Position numbers and translations under genes: made by a program. Below are positions 35,001 through 39,465 of a stretch of 64,000 nt of DNA, piece by piece. Under the pieces are notes generated by a model. It was given only the letters and a program-made list of their open reading frames with translations, ran no database searches and was not told where the DNA came from. Positions within the stretch are counted from its first letter, which is position 1; each line of letters begins with the position of its first letter. Origin of the DNA: Schistosoma mansoni (Eukaryota; Platyhelminthes; Trematoda; Strigeidida; Schistosomatidae); assembly GCF_000237925.1 (NCBI RefSeq), contig NW_017386021.1, forward strand, positions 992,001-1,056,000. Direction: 5' to 3'.

Positions 35001-38000
35001 GTAATCAAAATCATATGTCTAATAGTTGTTCAGATGTTACTTCTTATCCTTCAAATCTTATACCTGCATTACAAAAGATTGTACTATCTGCTATAGAGGT
35101 TTGTTCACCTTTGACTTTCAGTTATTAGGTTACTTTGCTTCAAATGATTTCTATCTGTTTTATAAATTATTATCTATGATAATTCATGGAATGATGTAGT
35201 ATAGTTTTTCAAAAGAAGTAGTATTCTGATGATGTTTACGTTGGACATTTAAACCGTTAGTTGCTGGCTCAGCGTTCTAGAGGTTAAGCGTTCGTGCGTG
35301 AAACCAAAGACTTGATTCTCGCATGCTGGGTCGTGAATCCATACTGTTTGAATGAAAAAGCTATCCAGTTTTTTCAGGTTTTCAATGGTGGTTTAACTAA
35401 AGTCAGTCTGGCATCTTAATTGTGAAAGGTTATTGTTATTAGCTACAGGTGATATTATTGAATTGATTGTAATAGAATTATGCTTTGATAAACTGAAATT
35501 TAAATGAAATTACTATTTTTTGTGAATTAGGACCACTTCTGTTGGACTAAATGAAATAAACTCTAAAATGTGAGCTGAATTAGTTCAGCAGTCATTGAAA
35601 TCCGGGAAATATTGGATAACTGTGTGTGTTCTCTTTTAACGTTGATCACTGACAACCCTGTCAGATATTAAACCCTAATTATACAGGCCTCGTGGTTAAA
35701 GTTTTCACCAAATTACTTATCTAATATTCAGTGATTCATGTGTTTCTAAGTTAACATTCATTTCTAGGTATTACGAATATCATTCGTAATACTCTCTCAG
35801 TCATTGTTAATTTAAAATGCTGAGAGTTGATTTTCTGGCTTGTTAAACCATAACACCAGCTTTAAGTTCTTAACTATCCGAAGTACCTGTAATTAATAAG
35901 AAGTTAATGAACAAGTATTATGCAATTATTCAGATTGTAGTGTCCTGAAAATTTTGTTTTTGTACTAATCAAGATTAGAATGTTCGTTATGTATAGTGCT
36001 TATGCAGTTTCATTGATCATAACTCAACTTATCAGGCTATTTTATAATATTAAAGGTATTTTTACACCCGTTCACGTCTACTTCAATTTACTGTGATACT
36101 TTTGAAGTGATTGTTTATTGAATAAAATACCCAGCTTACAACCTACTATGCTGATTTCTGTTTGGTGAACCATGTTATAAAGTCACTAGCCGTAACCCAT
36201 CGCAGAAACAAATAATGGCTTTCAAGTCGTGTAAAGTAAATTGTTGAATGGGTCATATAAAAAAATTTATCATTCTTATCATTGTTGTGCAATTGTAAGC
36301 ATGTTATGTTTTTTATTTAAATATATCTAAGTAGGGTTAATTGATAAATTACTAAATTATTTATAATATTCAAGGGTATGTCATCAGACATACTTCCAAT
36401 ATTTTAATCGTTTAAAGATCCCAATCATATTAAAAGACTAATATTTGAACGAAGAATATTCTTTTCGATAAATTCTTTTCAGGTTCTACAATTATATATC
36501 CAAATTAATAATCCGAAAAAATGGCCAGGTTAAAGGCAAAGTACATCGTTTAATGCATGTAAATTTAGGAATGTCAAATCAAATAGAATAAAATTAAATT
36601 CATTTAGTATTATTTGTTTGAATCTTCCCATCGATGTGTTAGGACTGCAACTGGTCAGTCTCTAATTGGCATATGTGCATACTGTGCGTATTGCCTCCAT
36701 ATAGCCTTAATTCACAATCATGGTAAGCAAAGATGGATAGTGGCTAGCAGTGGAATCCAGGACGCGCGTTTCGTCCTAGAATAAAATTGTTAATGTTGAT
36801 ATTACTCATATAGAATGTTAACTTGAATCTGTATATATGTTAAGTGAAAATTTAAGATCTGTGATCAGAATAAATATGGGTCAGATAGAGTGACAGAGAT
36901 ATGATAGTGCAATTACAATTCGACCAAATGTTTAATGGAAGACTAAATCGTGTGAAAAATTAGTGAGACGTAACAAGGAGGGATGAATGCGAAGTGAATG
37001 GATNNNNNNNNNNNNNNNNNNNNNNNNNNNNNNNNNNNNNNNNNNNNNNNNNNNNNNNNNNNNNNNNNNNNNNNNNNNNNNNNNNNNNNNNNNNNNNNNN
37101 NNNNNNNNNNNNNNNNNNNNNNNNNNNNNNNNNNNNNNNNNNNNNNNNNNNNNNNNNNNNNNNNNNNNNNNNNNNNNNNNNNNNNNNNNNNNNNNNNNNN
37201 NNNAAATATCATTATTAATCCCTCCTAGACATGATCCATTCACTCTGCATTCATCCCTCCTTGTTACGTCTCACTAATTTTTCACACGATTTAGTCTTCC
37301 ATTAAACATTTGGTCGAATTGTAATTGCACTATCATATCTCTCTCACTCTATCTGACCCATATTTATTCTGATCACAGATCTTAAATTTTCACTTAACAT
37401 ATATACAGATTCAAGTTAACATTCTATATGAGTAATATCAACATTAACAATTTTATTCTGTTTGGTTTGACATTCCTAAATTTACATGCTTTAAACGATG
37501 TACTTTGCCTTTAACCTGGCCATTTTTTCGGATTATTAATTTGGATATATAATTGTAGAACCTGAAAAGAATTTATCGAAAAGAATATTCTTCGTTCAAA
37601 TATTAGTCTTTTAATACTTCCAATACATAAGTATATTTTACAAAGATATATAAATGTTACCTGCCCGAAATTCTAAACATGGAAAGTTTAAAGCTGTCTG
37701 CAGTTGTTCCACGTAGATACTTACTAATTACATATGTTACCCTTCATGGGAGCATAGGCCACCCACCAGGATTCTCCAAACAACTCCATCCCGGACTCTC
37801 CTTTCTAGCTGTTTTCAATTGATATTCATTCTTTTGATATGTTCCTCCAACTCCCGACGGAATGTGTTCTTTGATCTCCCTCTTCAGGATTCCAAGTTCA
37901 GGCATGCCTTGTAATTCAGTTTGATGATTTCCAGAATGTATGTCCTACCCACCTCCAGCGTGTTTTCCTGATTTCCTCCCCCACTGGAAGTTGGTTGCTA

Positions 38001-38501
38001 CGTTTGTTGCTAATCGTCTCCGGCCAACGGACGTTGAGTATCTTATGTAGACAACTGTCGATAAATACTTGTACTTCTTTGATGATTGTTATAGTAGTTG
38101 TCCAAGTTGTACGAAGCTGAAACTTGGAGAACAGAACATCTAAAAAACCATCAAATCTGTTTTATTTTGTCATTCTCCTTTTCCAGTTAGAGCAATTGCA
38201 AACTAAATATGGTCTTACAGATCCATCTATGGACACAAGGATAACTCTACAGGTTGTAAATGCTGTGTTCGCTTGGGCTCAAGGTTATTCATTCTCATCA
38301 TTGGTTAGTATGACTAGTGTTCCTGAAGGTCACTTAGTTCGTGGCTTATTACAGCTCGATGAACTATTACATCATATATGCAATGCTTGTCATCATCTTG
38401 GTGATAGAAATTTAAGTTTACGAATGAAGGAGGCAAGAAGTTTAATATTACGAGATCTTGTGTGTGCTCCAAGTTTGTATACTGCAGATGATCTTGTGTG
38501 A
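4864..38501 (+). CDS. SKIC2: SKI2 RNA helicase, whole gene (17 coding exons)
   Basis: Encodes the SKI2 (SKIV2L) DExH-box 3'-5' RNA helicase, the motor of the cytoplasmic SKI complex that with SKI3 and SKI8 threads mRNA into the exosome. Joined exons are 4864-5094, 5127-5459, 7741-8003, 9408-9561, 12477-12756, 13511-13666, 17987-18154, 19233-19387, 21244-21391, 24494-24729, 25008-25298, 27242-27475, 27983-28228, 31706-32107, 32989-33277, 34782-35098 and 38187-38501. They total 4218 nt, 1405 residues plus stop, against about 1250 in human. Motifs by residue: Walker A AHTSAGKT (234-241), DEVH (326-329), SAT (357-359), [14 protein letters not shown] (596-609), [10 protein letters not shown] (634-643), then a KOW/arch region and a C-terminal DSHCT-type helical domain ending LVCAPSLYT. 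Every junction keeps frame. All introns are GT-AG except intron 4 (GC-AG). The 5' end is the least certain part: an in-frame stop at 4846 precedes the ATG at 4864 with no acceptor between them. Confidence 0.93.
5127..5459 (+). CDS. SKIC2: SKI2 exon 2
   Basis: Residues 78-188, phase 0 at both ends (TTTTTAG|ACTGAG to TGTCAG|GTACGT). It encodes the poorly conserved region before the helicase core, including [20 protein letters not shown], and ends in a basic stretch ([17 protein letters not shown]). It is preceded by a 32-nt intron (5095-5126). Confidence 0.85.
5460..7740 (+). other. SKI2 intron 2
   Basis: GTACGT to TTTCTAG. AT-rich; no exon, SINE or LINE fragment recognised. Confidence 0.7.
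7741..8003 (+). CDS. SKIC2: SKI2 exon 3: Q-motif region and Walker A
   Basis: Residues 189-275 plus two bases. [10 protein letters not shown] is the Q-motif-like region, [14 protein letters not shown] is helicase motif I, and [16 protein letters not shown] is motif Ia, all highly conserved in SKI2/MTR4 helicases. Ends TTTCAG|GTACAG. Confidence 0.96.
8004..9407 (+). other. SKI2 intron 3, with a possible LTR-like stretch
   Basis: GT to TTGTAG. Around 8500-8980 there is a less AT-rich block with a CTTATAAAGG box (about 8776) and TCAATAAAGAC (about 8932). A TATA box followed by a polyadenylation signal some 150 nt on could mark a solo LTR, but no second LTR or target duplication was found. Confidence 0.4.
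9408..9561 (+). CDS. SKIC2: SKI2 exon 4: ends inside the DEVH box
   Basis: Completes Arg276 and encodes residues 277-327, including GLITGDIKL (motif Ib region) and [10 protein letters not shown], and ends at Asp-Glu of the DEVH box. The donor is GAA|GCAAGT, a GC rather than GT donor. The nearest GT, three bases on, would throw exon 5 out of frame. Confidence 0.93.
10352..10700 (-). repeat. tRNA-derived SINE, family B (Sm-alpha-like), copy 1
   Basis: Diverged minus-strand copy sharing the order of the copy at 11840-12130. Reading leftwards: tRNA-like head (about 10451-10506), hammerhead motif (10373-10417), tail starting GGATTTTACTAGAAGCC. The right boundary is soft. It resembles the Sm-alpha SINE/satellite family known from schistosomes; this was not checked against a reference. 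Confidence 0.65.
10373..10417 (-). ncRNA. Hammerhead ribozyme motif, SINE B copy 1 (decayed)
   Basis: On the minus strand: stem I ATCCA with TGGAT; core ATGACGA (canonical CUGANGA with C3 changed); a perfect stem II GTCCC-AAGT-GGGAC; GGA in place of GAA; and ACC where the cleavage triplet GUC should be. The fold is recognisable but self-cleavage is unlikely. Confidence 0.65.
11840..12130 (-). repeat. tRNA-derived SINE, family B (Sm-alpha-like), copy 2
   Basis: Minus strand. The tRNA-like head (11935-12010) has a good RNA polymerase III box A, TAGCTAAGTGG, and a decayed box B. It is followed by the hammerhead (11863-11907) and the tail starting GGATTCCACTGCTAACCACC. Sequence at 12010-12130, right of the head, matches the tail end of copy 3 (36600-36670), so this may be a tandem or permuted arrangement of monomers. 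Confidence 0.75.
11863..11907 (-). ncRNA. Hammerhead ribozyme motif, SINE B copy 2
   Basis: Minus strand: stem I ATCCAG with CTGGAT (6 bp); core TTGACGA (C3 to U); stem II GTCT/GGAT with two wobbles; GAA retained; A15.1 replaced by C; cleavage triplet GTC intact before CTGGAT. Probably impaired by the C3 and 15.1 changes. Confidence 0.7.
12477..12756 (+). CDS. SKIC2: SKI2 exon 5: VH of DEVH, motif III
   Basis: Begins with Val-His of the DEVH box, then [13 protein letters not shown], motif III SAT in LSATVPN, and [12 protein letters not shown], a SKI2-family signature. Ends TCAG|GTTAAG in phase 1. Confidence 0.96.
12757..13510 (+). other. SKI2 intron 5 with (TA)n microsatellite
   Basis: GTTAAG to AAATATAG. 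A (TA)n run interrupted once by TG lies at 12780-12808, 24 nt from the donor. Otherwise unassigned. Confidence 0.8.
13511..13666 (+). CDS. SKIC2: SKI2 exon 6: basic linker
   Basis: Residues 421-472, from GYKQANRML, a match to the family's GYY segment, through a Lys/Pro-rich linker between the RecA domains. Ends CCAC|GTAAGT in phase 1. Confidence 0.9.
13701..14131. repeat. SINE family C, inverted pair, copy 1
   Basis: The left part (13701-13890) is a minus-strand tRNA-derived SINE: box A-like TGGTCTAGAAG (13873-13883), box B-like GGTTCGATTAT (13829-13840), hammerhead, and tail ending near ATCTCAATGAAACTC. The right part (about 14085-14131) is a plus-strand family C tail, CCAGGTTTTCAATGGTGG then TCTAACATTG. 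The middle is diverged. The same left/right inverted layout occurs at 20020-20382. Confidence 0.7.
13763..13808 (-). ncRNA. Hammerhead ribozyme motif, SINE C copy 1
   Basis: Minus strand: stem I GCACTG with CAGTGC (6 bp), canonical core CTGAGGA, GAA and cleavage triplet GTC all intact. Stem II (GTCA..GAAC) is weakened by substitutions. Stem III (ACC AC CGT-like) is short, as in the schistosome Sm-alpha hammerhead. Confidence 0.65.
14262..14425. repeat. Repeat D, copy 1
   Basis: About 146 bp (14278-14425) matches 38942-39085 with only about three differences by eye. No coding potential and no clear ends. It lies just left of a LINE 3' end here and just left of the BEL LTR in the other copy. 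Confidence 0.65.
14500..16060 (-). mobile_element. RTE-type LINE, 3' part, degenerate
   Basis: Minus strand. RT and C-terminal pieces in several frames: [18 protein letters not shown] (15269-15634), [17 protein letters not shown] and FVYLGSCIS (15054-15410), and [12 protein letters not shown] (14738-15082). Left of this lies a 3' UTR with a GGCGCATATATATTTGGTGCC block and a TTTAATTAAATAAATA tail (about 14490-14545). Many frameshifts; a different subfamily from the LINE at 1455-4470. Confidence 0.85.
17373..17845 (-). repeat. SINE-like family A, copy 3 (fullest)
   Basis: Minus strand, with the 3' tail at left: (TTATTA)n, then the reverse complement of the shared LINE 3' block (17387-17440), then the body closely matching 2480-2926. 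An ORF at 17599-17928 lies inside it and is not a gene. Confidence 0.75.
17987..18154 (+). CDS. SKIC2: SKI2 exon 7: start of second RecA domain
   Basis: Residues 473-528, with [20 protein letters not shown], the motif IV region of SKI2 helicases. Begins AATAG|CAACTAAC and ends TTCAA|GTAATC. The split Ser codon (A + GT) joins exon 8 in frame. Confidence 0.94.
18155..19232 (+). other. SKI2 intron 7
   Basis: GTAATC to AAAACAG. Contains a diverged SINE-like family A copy at about 18930-19110; otherwise unassigned. Confidence 0.75.
18930..19110 (-). repeat. SINE-like family A, copy 4 (old, partial)
   Basis: Weakly matches the central part of 17450-17640: GAGCCTTTGACTTAAAAG, CACCTCATAGTGGAAC and TGGTGATCGGC correspond to blocks in copies 2 and 3. 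Much more diverged and without the tail. Confidence 0.5.
19233..19387 (+). CDS. SKIC2: SKI2 exon 8
   Basis: Residues 529-580, including [14 protein letters not shown] and [15 protein letters not shown], the conserved HH-G-P-KE segment before motif V. Ends AAAGAG|GTAAGA in phase 0. Confidence 0.96.
20080..20125 (-). ncRNA. Hammerhead remnant, SINE C copy 2 left unit
   Basis: Minus strand: 5-bp stem I (GCACT/AGTGC), core CTGAAGA and GAA intact, but stem II is broken and AGC replaces the cleavage triplet GTC. Predicted inactive. Confidence 0.55.
20251..20326 (+). ncRNA. Hammerhead remnant with 29-bp tandem duplication
   Basis: Plus strand. The block starting AGTCCCATACTAAAAC occurs twice in tandem (29-bp period, about 20264-20321), so stem II and the 3' core are duplicated. 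The core has decayed to CTAAGTA, and TTC replaces GTC. Predicted inactive. Confidence 0.5.
21244..21391 (+). CDS. SKIC2: SKI2 exon 9: motif V
   Basis: Residues 581-629: [19 protein letters not shown] then [12 protein letters not shown] (motif V), ending KRRPLNSS. Begins TTAG|ACAGTG and ends TTCAA|GTCAGT, with a split Ser codon completed by exon 10. Confidence 0.96.
21577..21622 (-). ncRNA. Hammerhead ribozyme motif, left arm (core intact)
   Basis: Minus strand: stem I TTCT with AGAA; core CTGAAGA; stem II GTTGCT-TACACTG-AGTCAC (one mismatch, one wobble); GAA; stem III ACGT of only two pairs; cleavage triplet GTC. The tiny stem III is the pattern described for Penelope-type hammerheads, which act as dimers. 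Confidence 0.6.
22109..22154 (+). ncRNA. Hammerhead ribozyme motif, right arm (core mutated)
   Basis: Plus-strand counterpart of the left-arm motif. The core reads CTAAAGA, with G5 replaced by A, while stem II, GAA and GTC are unchanged. G5 is an invariant core base, so this copy should be inactive. Confidence 0.55.
22586..22690 (+). repeat. SINE family C, headless unit, copy 3
   Basis: Plus strand, truncated just before the ribozyme: GCGCACTTCTGAAGAGTCCC through the tail AGGTTTTCAATGGTGG. Lacks the tRNA-like head. Confidence 0.7.
22588..22633 (+). ncRNA. Hammerhead ribozyme motif, SINE C copy 3 (near-intact)
   Basis: Stem I GCACT/AGTGC; core CTGAAGA; stem II GTCC-CATACTA-GGAT (one wobble); GAG for GAA (A14 to G); stem III ACG-GC-CGT (3 bp, 2-nt loop); cleavage triplet GTC. 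One core change away from a canonical hammerhead, and the best-preserved fold of family C here. Confidence 0.7.
23600..24230 (+). mobile_element. RTE/SR2-like LINE, 5' fragment
   Basis: Plus strand. The 5' region (23600-23960) matches 4073-4470 in reverse. After an internal deletion it continues with the endonuclease: [16 protein letters not shown] and a GDFNAQVGG motif (about 24178-24210). Ends abruptly. Confidence 0.8.
24494..24729 (+). CDS. SKIC2: SKI2 exon 10: motif VI
   Basis: Residues 630-708. [18 protein letters not shown] is helicase motif VI with its arginine fingers. [20 protein letters not shown] matches the conserved start of the ratchet/arch region. Ends CCACAG|GTAATT. Confidence 0.97.
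25008..25298 (+). CDS. SKIC2: SKI2 exon 11
   Basis: Residues 709-805. [20 protein letters not shown] matches the family's conserved MM/KRSF helix. A Ser/Asn-rich linker follows, then [15 protein letters not shown], corresponding to the YYS region of human SKI2. Begins AAATAAAG|GATGTA and ends TATCAG|GTTAGT. Confidence 0.92.
25299..27241 (+). other. SKI2 intron 11
   Basis: GTTAGT to AAATTAG. A (TA)n run lies at 25309-25324, 10 nt inside the donor. A LINE 5' fragment lies at 25970-26540. The rest is AT-rich and unassigned. Confidence 0.75.
25970..26540 (-). mobile_element. RTE/SR2-like LINE, 5'-end fragment
   Basis: Minus-strand copy of the LINE 5' region, matching 4040-4460: a tract with ACCGACCTGC, GTCAAGGTAGC and the downstream CCGCCGGAGACG block. 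Contains no endonuclease or RT. Confidence 0.7.
27242..27475 (+). CDS. SKIC2: SKI2 exon 12: arch/KOW region
   Basis: Residues 806-883: [20 protein letters not shown] then [10 protein letters not shown] and [11 protein letters not shown], like the arch/KOW insertion where human SKI2 has GRVVVVKN. Ends ATAGAA|GTGAGT, phase 0. Confidence 0.9.
27983..28228 (+). CDS. SKIC2: SKI2 exon 13: Asn-rich insertion
   Basis: Residues 884-965. Begins [14 protein letters not shown]. Continues with an Asn/Asp/Glu-rich stretch ([20 protein letters not shown]) without match in human SKI2. Ends [17 protein letters not shown]. Likely a disordered loop of the arch. Confidence 0.85.
28229..31705 (+). other. SKI2 intron 13
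   Basis: GTAAGT to CCACTAG. A (TA)n run at 28234-28251 starts 5 nt inside the donor. A LINE RT fragment lies at 29880-30830. Around 30840-31300 a minus-strand TATA-like GAGTATAAATAGAGC (about 31210) hints at an LTR, unproven. Confidence 0.75.
29880..30830 (+). mobile_element. Non-LTR retrotransposon RT fragment (second LINE family)
   Basis: Plus strand. Pieces: [13 protein letters not shown] (frameshifted), [19 protein letters not shown] (an FADD catalytic box), [60 protein letters not shown], and the C-terminus [14 protein letters not shown] near 30755-30800. A related fragment lies at 37735-38150. Frameshifts throughout. Confidence 0.85.
31706..32107 (+). CDS. SKIC2: SKI2 exon 14
   Basis: Residues 966-1099, including [20 protein letters not shown] and [15 protein letters not shown], ending [18 protein letters not shown], the start of the C-terminal region that in human reads LKDMSVVEGG. 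Poorly conserved between. Ends GAGGAG|GTAATT. Confidence 0.88.
32311..32415 (+). repeat. tRNA-like SINE, family E, copy 1
   Basis: GAGCGCGGTGACTTTATAG resembles box A and AGGTTCAAGCCCC resembles box B. The downstream CAACCTGTTAGTATACCCAG corresponds loosely to the second copy. Not a functional tRNA gene. Confidence 0.5.
32664..32825 (+). repeat. tRNA-like SINE, family E, copy 2
   Basis: GGAGTGGTGACC opens a tRNA-like head and AAGTTCGAGTCCTGCC is a good box B. The tail TTTCGCTCAATATTTGGG continues to about 32825. Similar, more decayed sequence lies at 33430-33530 and 16530-16640. Confidence 0.55.
32989..33277 (+). CDS. SKIC2: SKI2 exon 15: DSHCT region
   Basis: Residues 1100-1195, with [19 protein letters not shown] and [18 protein letters not shown], matching the human YHQRVEVLRTLGYVD segment. 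Ends AAAAG|GTTAGA, splitting a Gly codon. Confidence 0.95.
33278..34781 (+). other. SKI2 intron 15
   Basis: GTTAGA to TTAATTCAG. A decayed SINE E-like patch lies at 33430-33530. ORFs at 33961-34507 are hydrophobic AT-driven frames without family resemblance. Confidence 0.7.
34782..35098 (+). CDS. SKIC2: SKI2 exon 16: DSHCT region
   Basis: Residues 1196-1301. [20 protein letters not shown] and [16 protein letters not shown] match the human GRVACAMSSHELLLTELMF and LRPEEIAALLSGLVCQ region. An acidic/Asn-rich loop follows. Ends ATAGAG|GTTTGT. Confidence 0.95.
35265..35430 (+). repeat. SINE family C, copy 4, with tRNA-like head
   Basis: Plus strand. The head begins with a near-consensus box A, TGGCTCAGCGTTCTAGAGG, and GTTAAGCGTTCGTGCGTG. 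Box B has decayed to GACTTGATTCTCGC. The hammerhead is unrecognisable, but the tail CAGGTTTTCAATGGTGG remains. Confidence 0.65.
36596..36777 (-). repeat. SINE family B, copy 3 (5' truncated, with target duplication)
   Basis: Flanked by 11-bp direct repeats AGAATAAAATT at 36585-36595 and 36778-36788. The right arm of the inverted repeat keeps a single copy of this target. The SINE's 5' end is cut inside the ribozyme, so the tRNA head is absent. Textbook target-primed insertion. Confidence 0.85.
36755..36777 (-). ncRNA. 3' half of a hammerhead ribozyme, SINE B copy 3
   Basis: Minus strand starts AGGACGAAACGCGCGTC and continues CTGGAT: second strand of stem II, GAA, stem III ACG-CG-CGT, the GTC cleavage triplet and the 3' strand of stem I. 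This half has the canonical Sm-alpha sequence. The 5' half with CUGANGA is missing. Confidence 0.75.
37004..37203. other. Assembly gap (200 N)
   Basis: A run of exactly 200 N, a placeholder length, in the centre of the inverted repeat. Confidence 0.99.
37735..38150 (-). mobile_element. LINE 3' fragment next to SKI2 exon 17
   Basis: Minus strand, same family as 29880-30830. It reads the LINE C-terminus ([13 protein letters not shown] near 37740-37780; upstream RNA-binding tail in mixed frames). The fragment runs to about 38150, some 40 nt before the exon 17 acceptor. Confidence 0.75.
38187..38501 (+). CDS. SKIC2: SKI2 exon 17: C-terminus
   Basis: Residues 1302-1405, stop TGA at 38499-38501. 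[35 protein letters not shown] and [16 protein letters not shown] match the end of human SKI2 (WARGMPFSEL, DIVFAASLYTQ). Acceptor CTCCTTTTCCAG|TTAGAG. Confidence 0.97.
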   Translation, partial: LEQLQTKYGLTDPSMDTRITLQVVNAVFAWAQGYSFSSLVSMTSVPEGHLVRGLLQLDELLHHICNACHHLGDRNLSLRMKEARSLILRDLVCAPSLYTADDLV

Positions 38502-38941
38502 ATTATTTTATTTCTACAGCATTCTTATGTTTTGTTGATGATATGTACTTTTATACCTTTTTATATTACACTTGTTAGTTATTTCTACTGAAATACTTTT
38601 TATTGAGCAGATTTATACTTACTTTTAATATCAGTGCATTTCAAGATTATTTACGCAGCTAGTTCTATGAATTTTGTTCTGTTCCCCTTATTGTATTACT
38701 ACTGCTGAGTATTTTTCTCTTTCTACCTGGTTTAATTAACTGTATACGGTCTTTTTTCGTTCGTTTGTACACAACTATTTGTCTATTTACATATTTTTTT
38801 GTTATTTAGCTATTTTTACTGACTTTCTCAAGAGGTTACTCTGACTGTTATAGTTTGATATAATGTTTGTATTGTTTCTTTTCGAACATAATCTATTTAG
38901 AAGACCAACCTTTTAACTTGCTCGATTTACGAATGCTTTAA
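38502..38941 (+). other. Downstream of SKI2 (3' UTR expected)
   Basis: AT-rich. No perfect AATAAA was seen in the first 400 nt, so a variant polyadenylation signal must be used or the 3' end lies elsewhere. Confidence 0.5.
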
Positions 38942-39085
38942 TGGCAGTTATTCAGTATGCATTTTTTACTTGAATTTTTGCTGAACTGATTCATTTTTTA
39001 TTATTTGATATACTTTGAGAAAAGAACTAATTTTCGGTGTTAAACATAAATTGAGATTAGTTGTGTACAGAGTTGTTTAACATTG
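38942..39085. repeat. Repeat D, copy 2, cut by the BEL LTR
   Basis: About 98% identical to 14278-14425. It stops at ...TTTAACATTG where the LTR begins, while the other copy runs on with AATATCAATAAATC. Confidence 0.75.
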
Positions 39086-39465
39086 TGTAGGAAGCAATTT
39101 CCTACAGGGGTAACTTAAAGCTATTCTCTAAACTGTCGAATACAGAGTCTTGGTTTCGCCAAAGTCAAAACAAGTAAGCTATTTGGCTTAATAAACTTTA
39201 TCTGTTTCTAAAAACGTAAATTAACAACGTTAGTACGCAAATAAATACAGTCTATTACATATGGAAAAGGAGAGACATAAATGACATACCGAACAGTAAC
39301 TGGAGAATAGGAAAAATGAGTCAACAAAACGAAGATTGTTTTAGAATGAACATAAATTGTGATTGGTGGATAAAACAAAGACAGTCATACAAGGTCAAAG
39401 GATTTAGTGCGGTGGTGAGCGTTTCACCTATCATTGGTGTGTTCACTTATTGATCACACTTTACA
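39086..39465 (-). repeat. BEL/Pao 3' LTR
   Basis: 380 bp, starting TGTAAAGTGTGATCAATAAG and ending TCCTACA on the minus strand. About 25 differences by eye from the other LTR (roughly 6-7%), so the insertion is not recent or the LTRs come from different copies. Confidence 0.9.

Larger units (their letters stand above)
36429..37616. repeat. Large inverted repeat around an assembly gap
   Basis: Left arm 36429-37003 and right arm 37204-37616 are reverse complements at roughly 98% by eye, once a 182-bp SINE plus its target duplication in the left arm are removed. The innermost 30 bp of the right arm have no partner left of the gap, so the centre lies in or beside the gap. Confidence 0.85.
35099..38186 (+). 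other. SKI2 intron 16, with assembly gap
   Basis: GTTTGT to CTTTTCCAG. Contains a SINE C fragment, a large inverted repeat around a 200-N gap, a truncated SINE B and a LINE fragment reaching to within about 40 nt of exon 17. Confidence 0.8.

Noticed and set aside
36932-37277. Several open frames crossing the N run
   Set aside because: They exist only because N codons cannot be stops; the flanks are inverted-repeat DNA.
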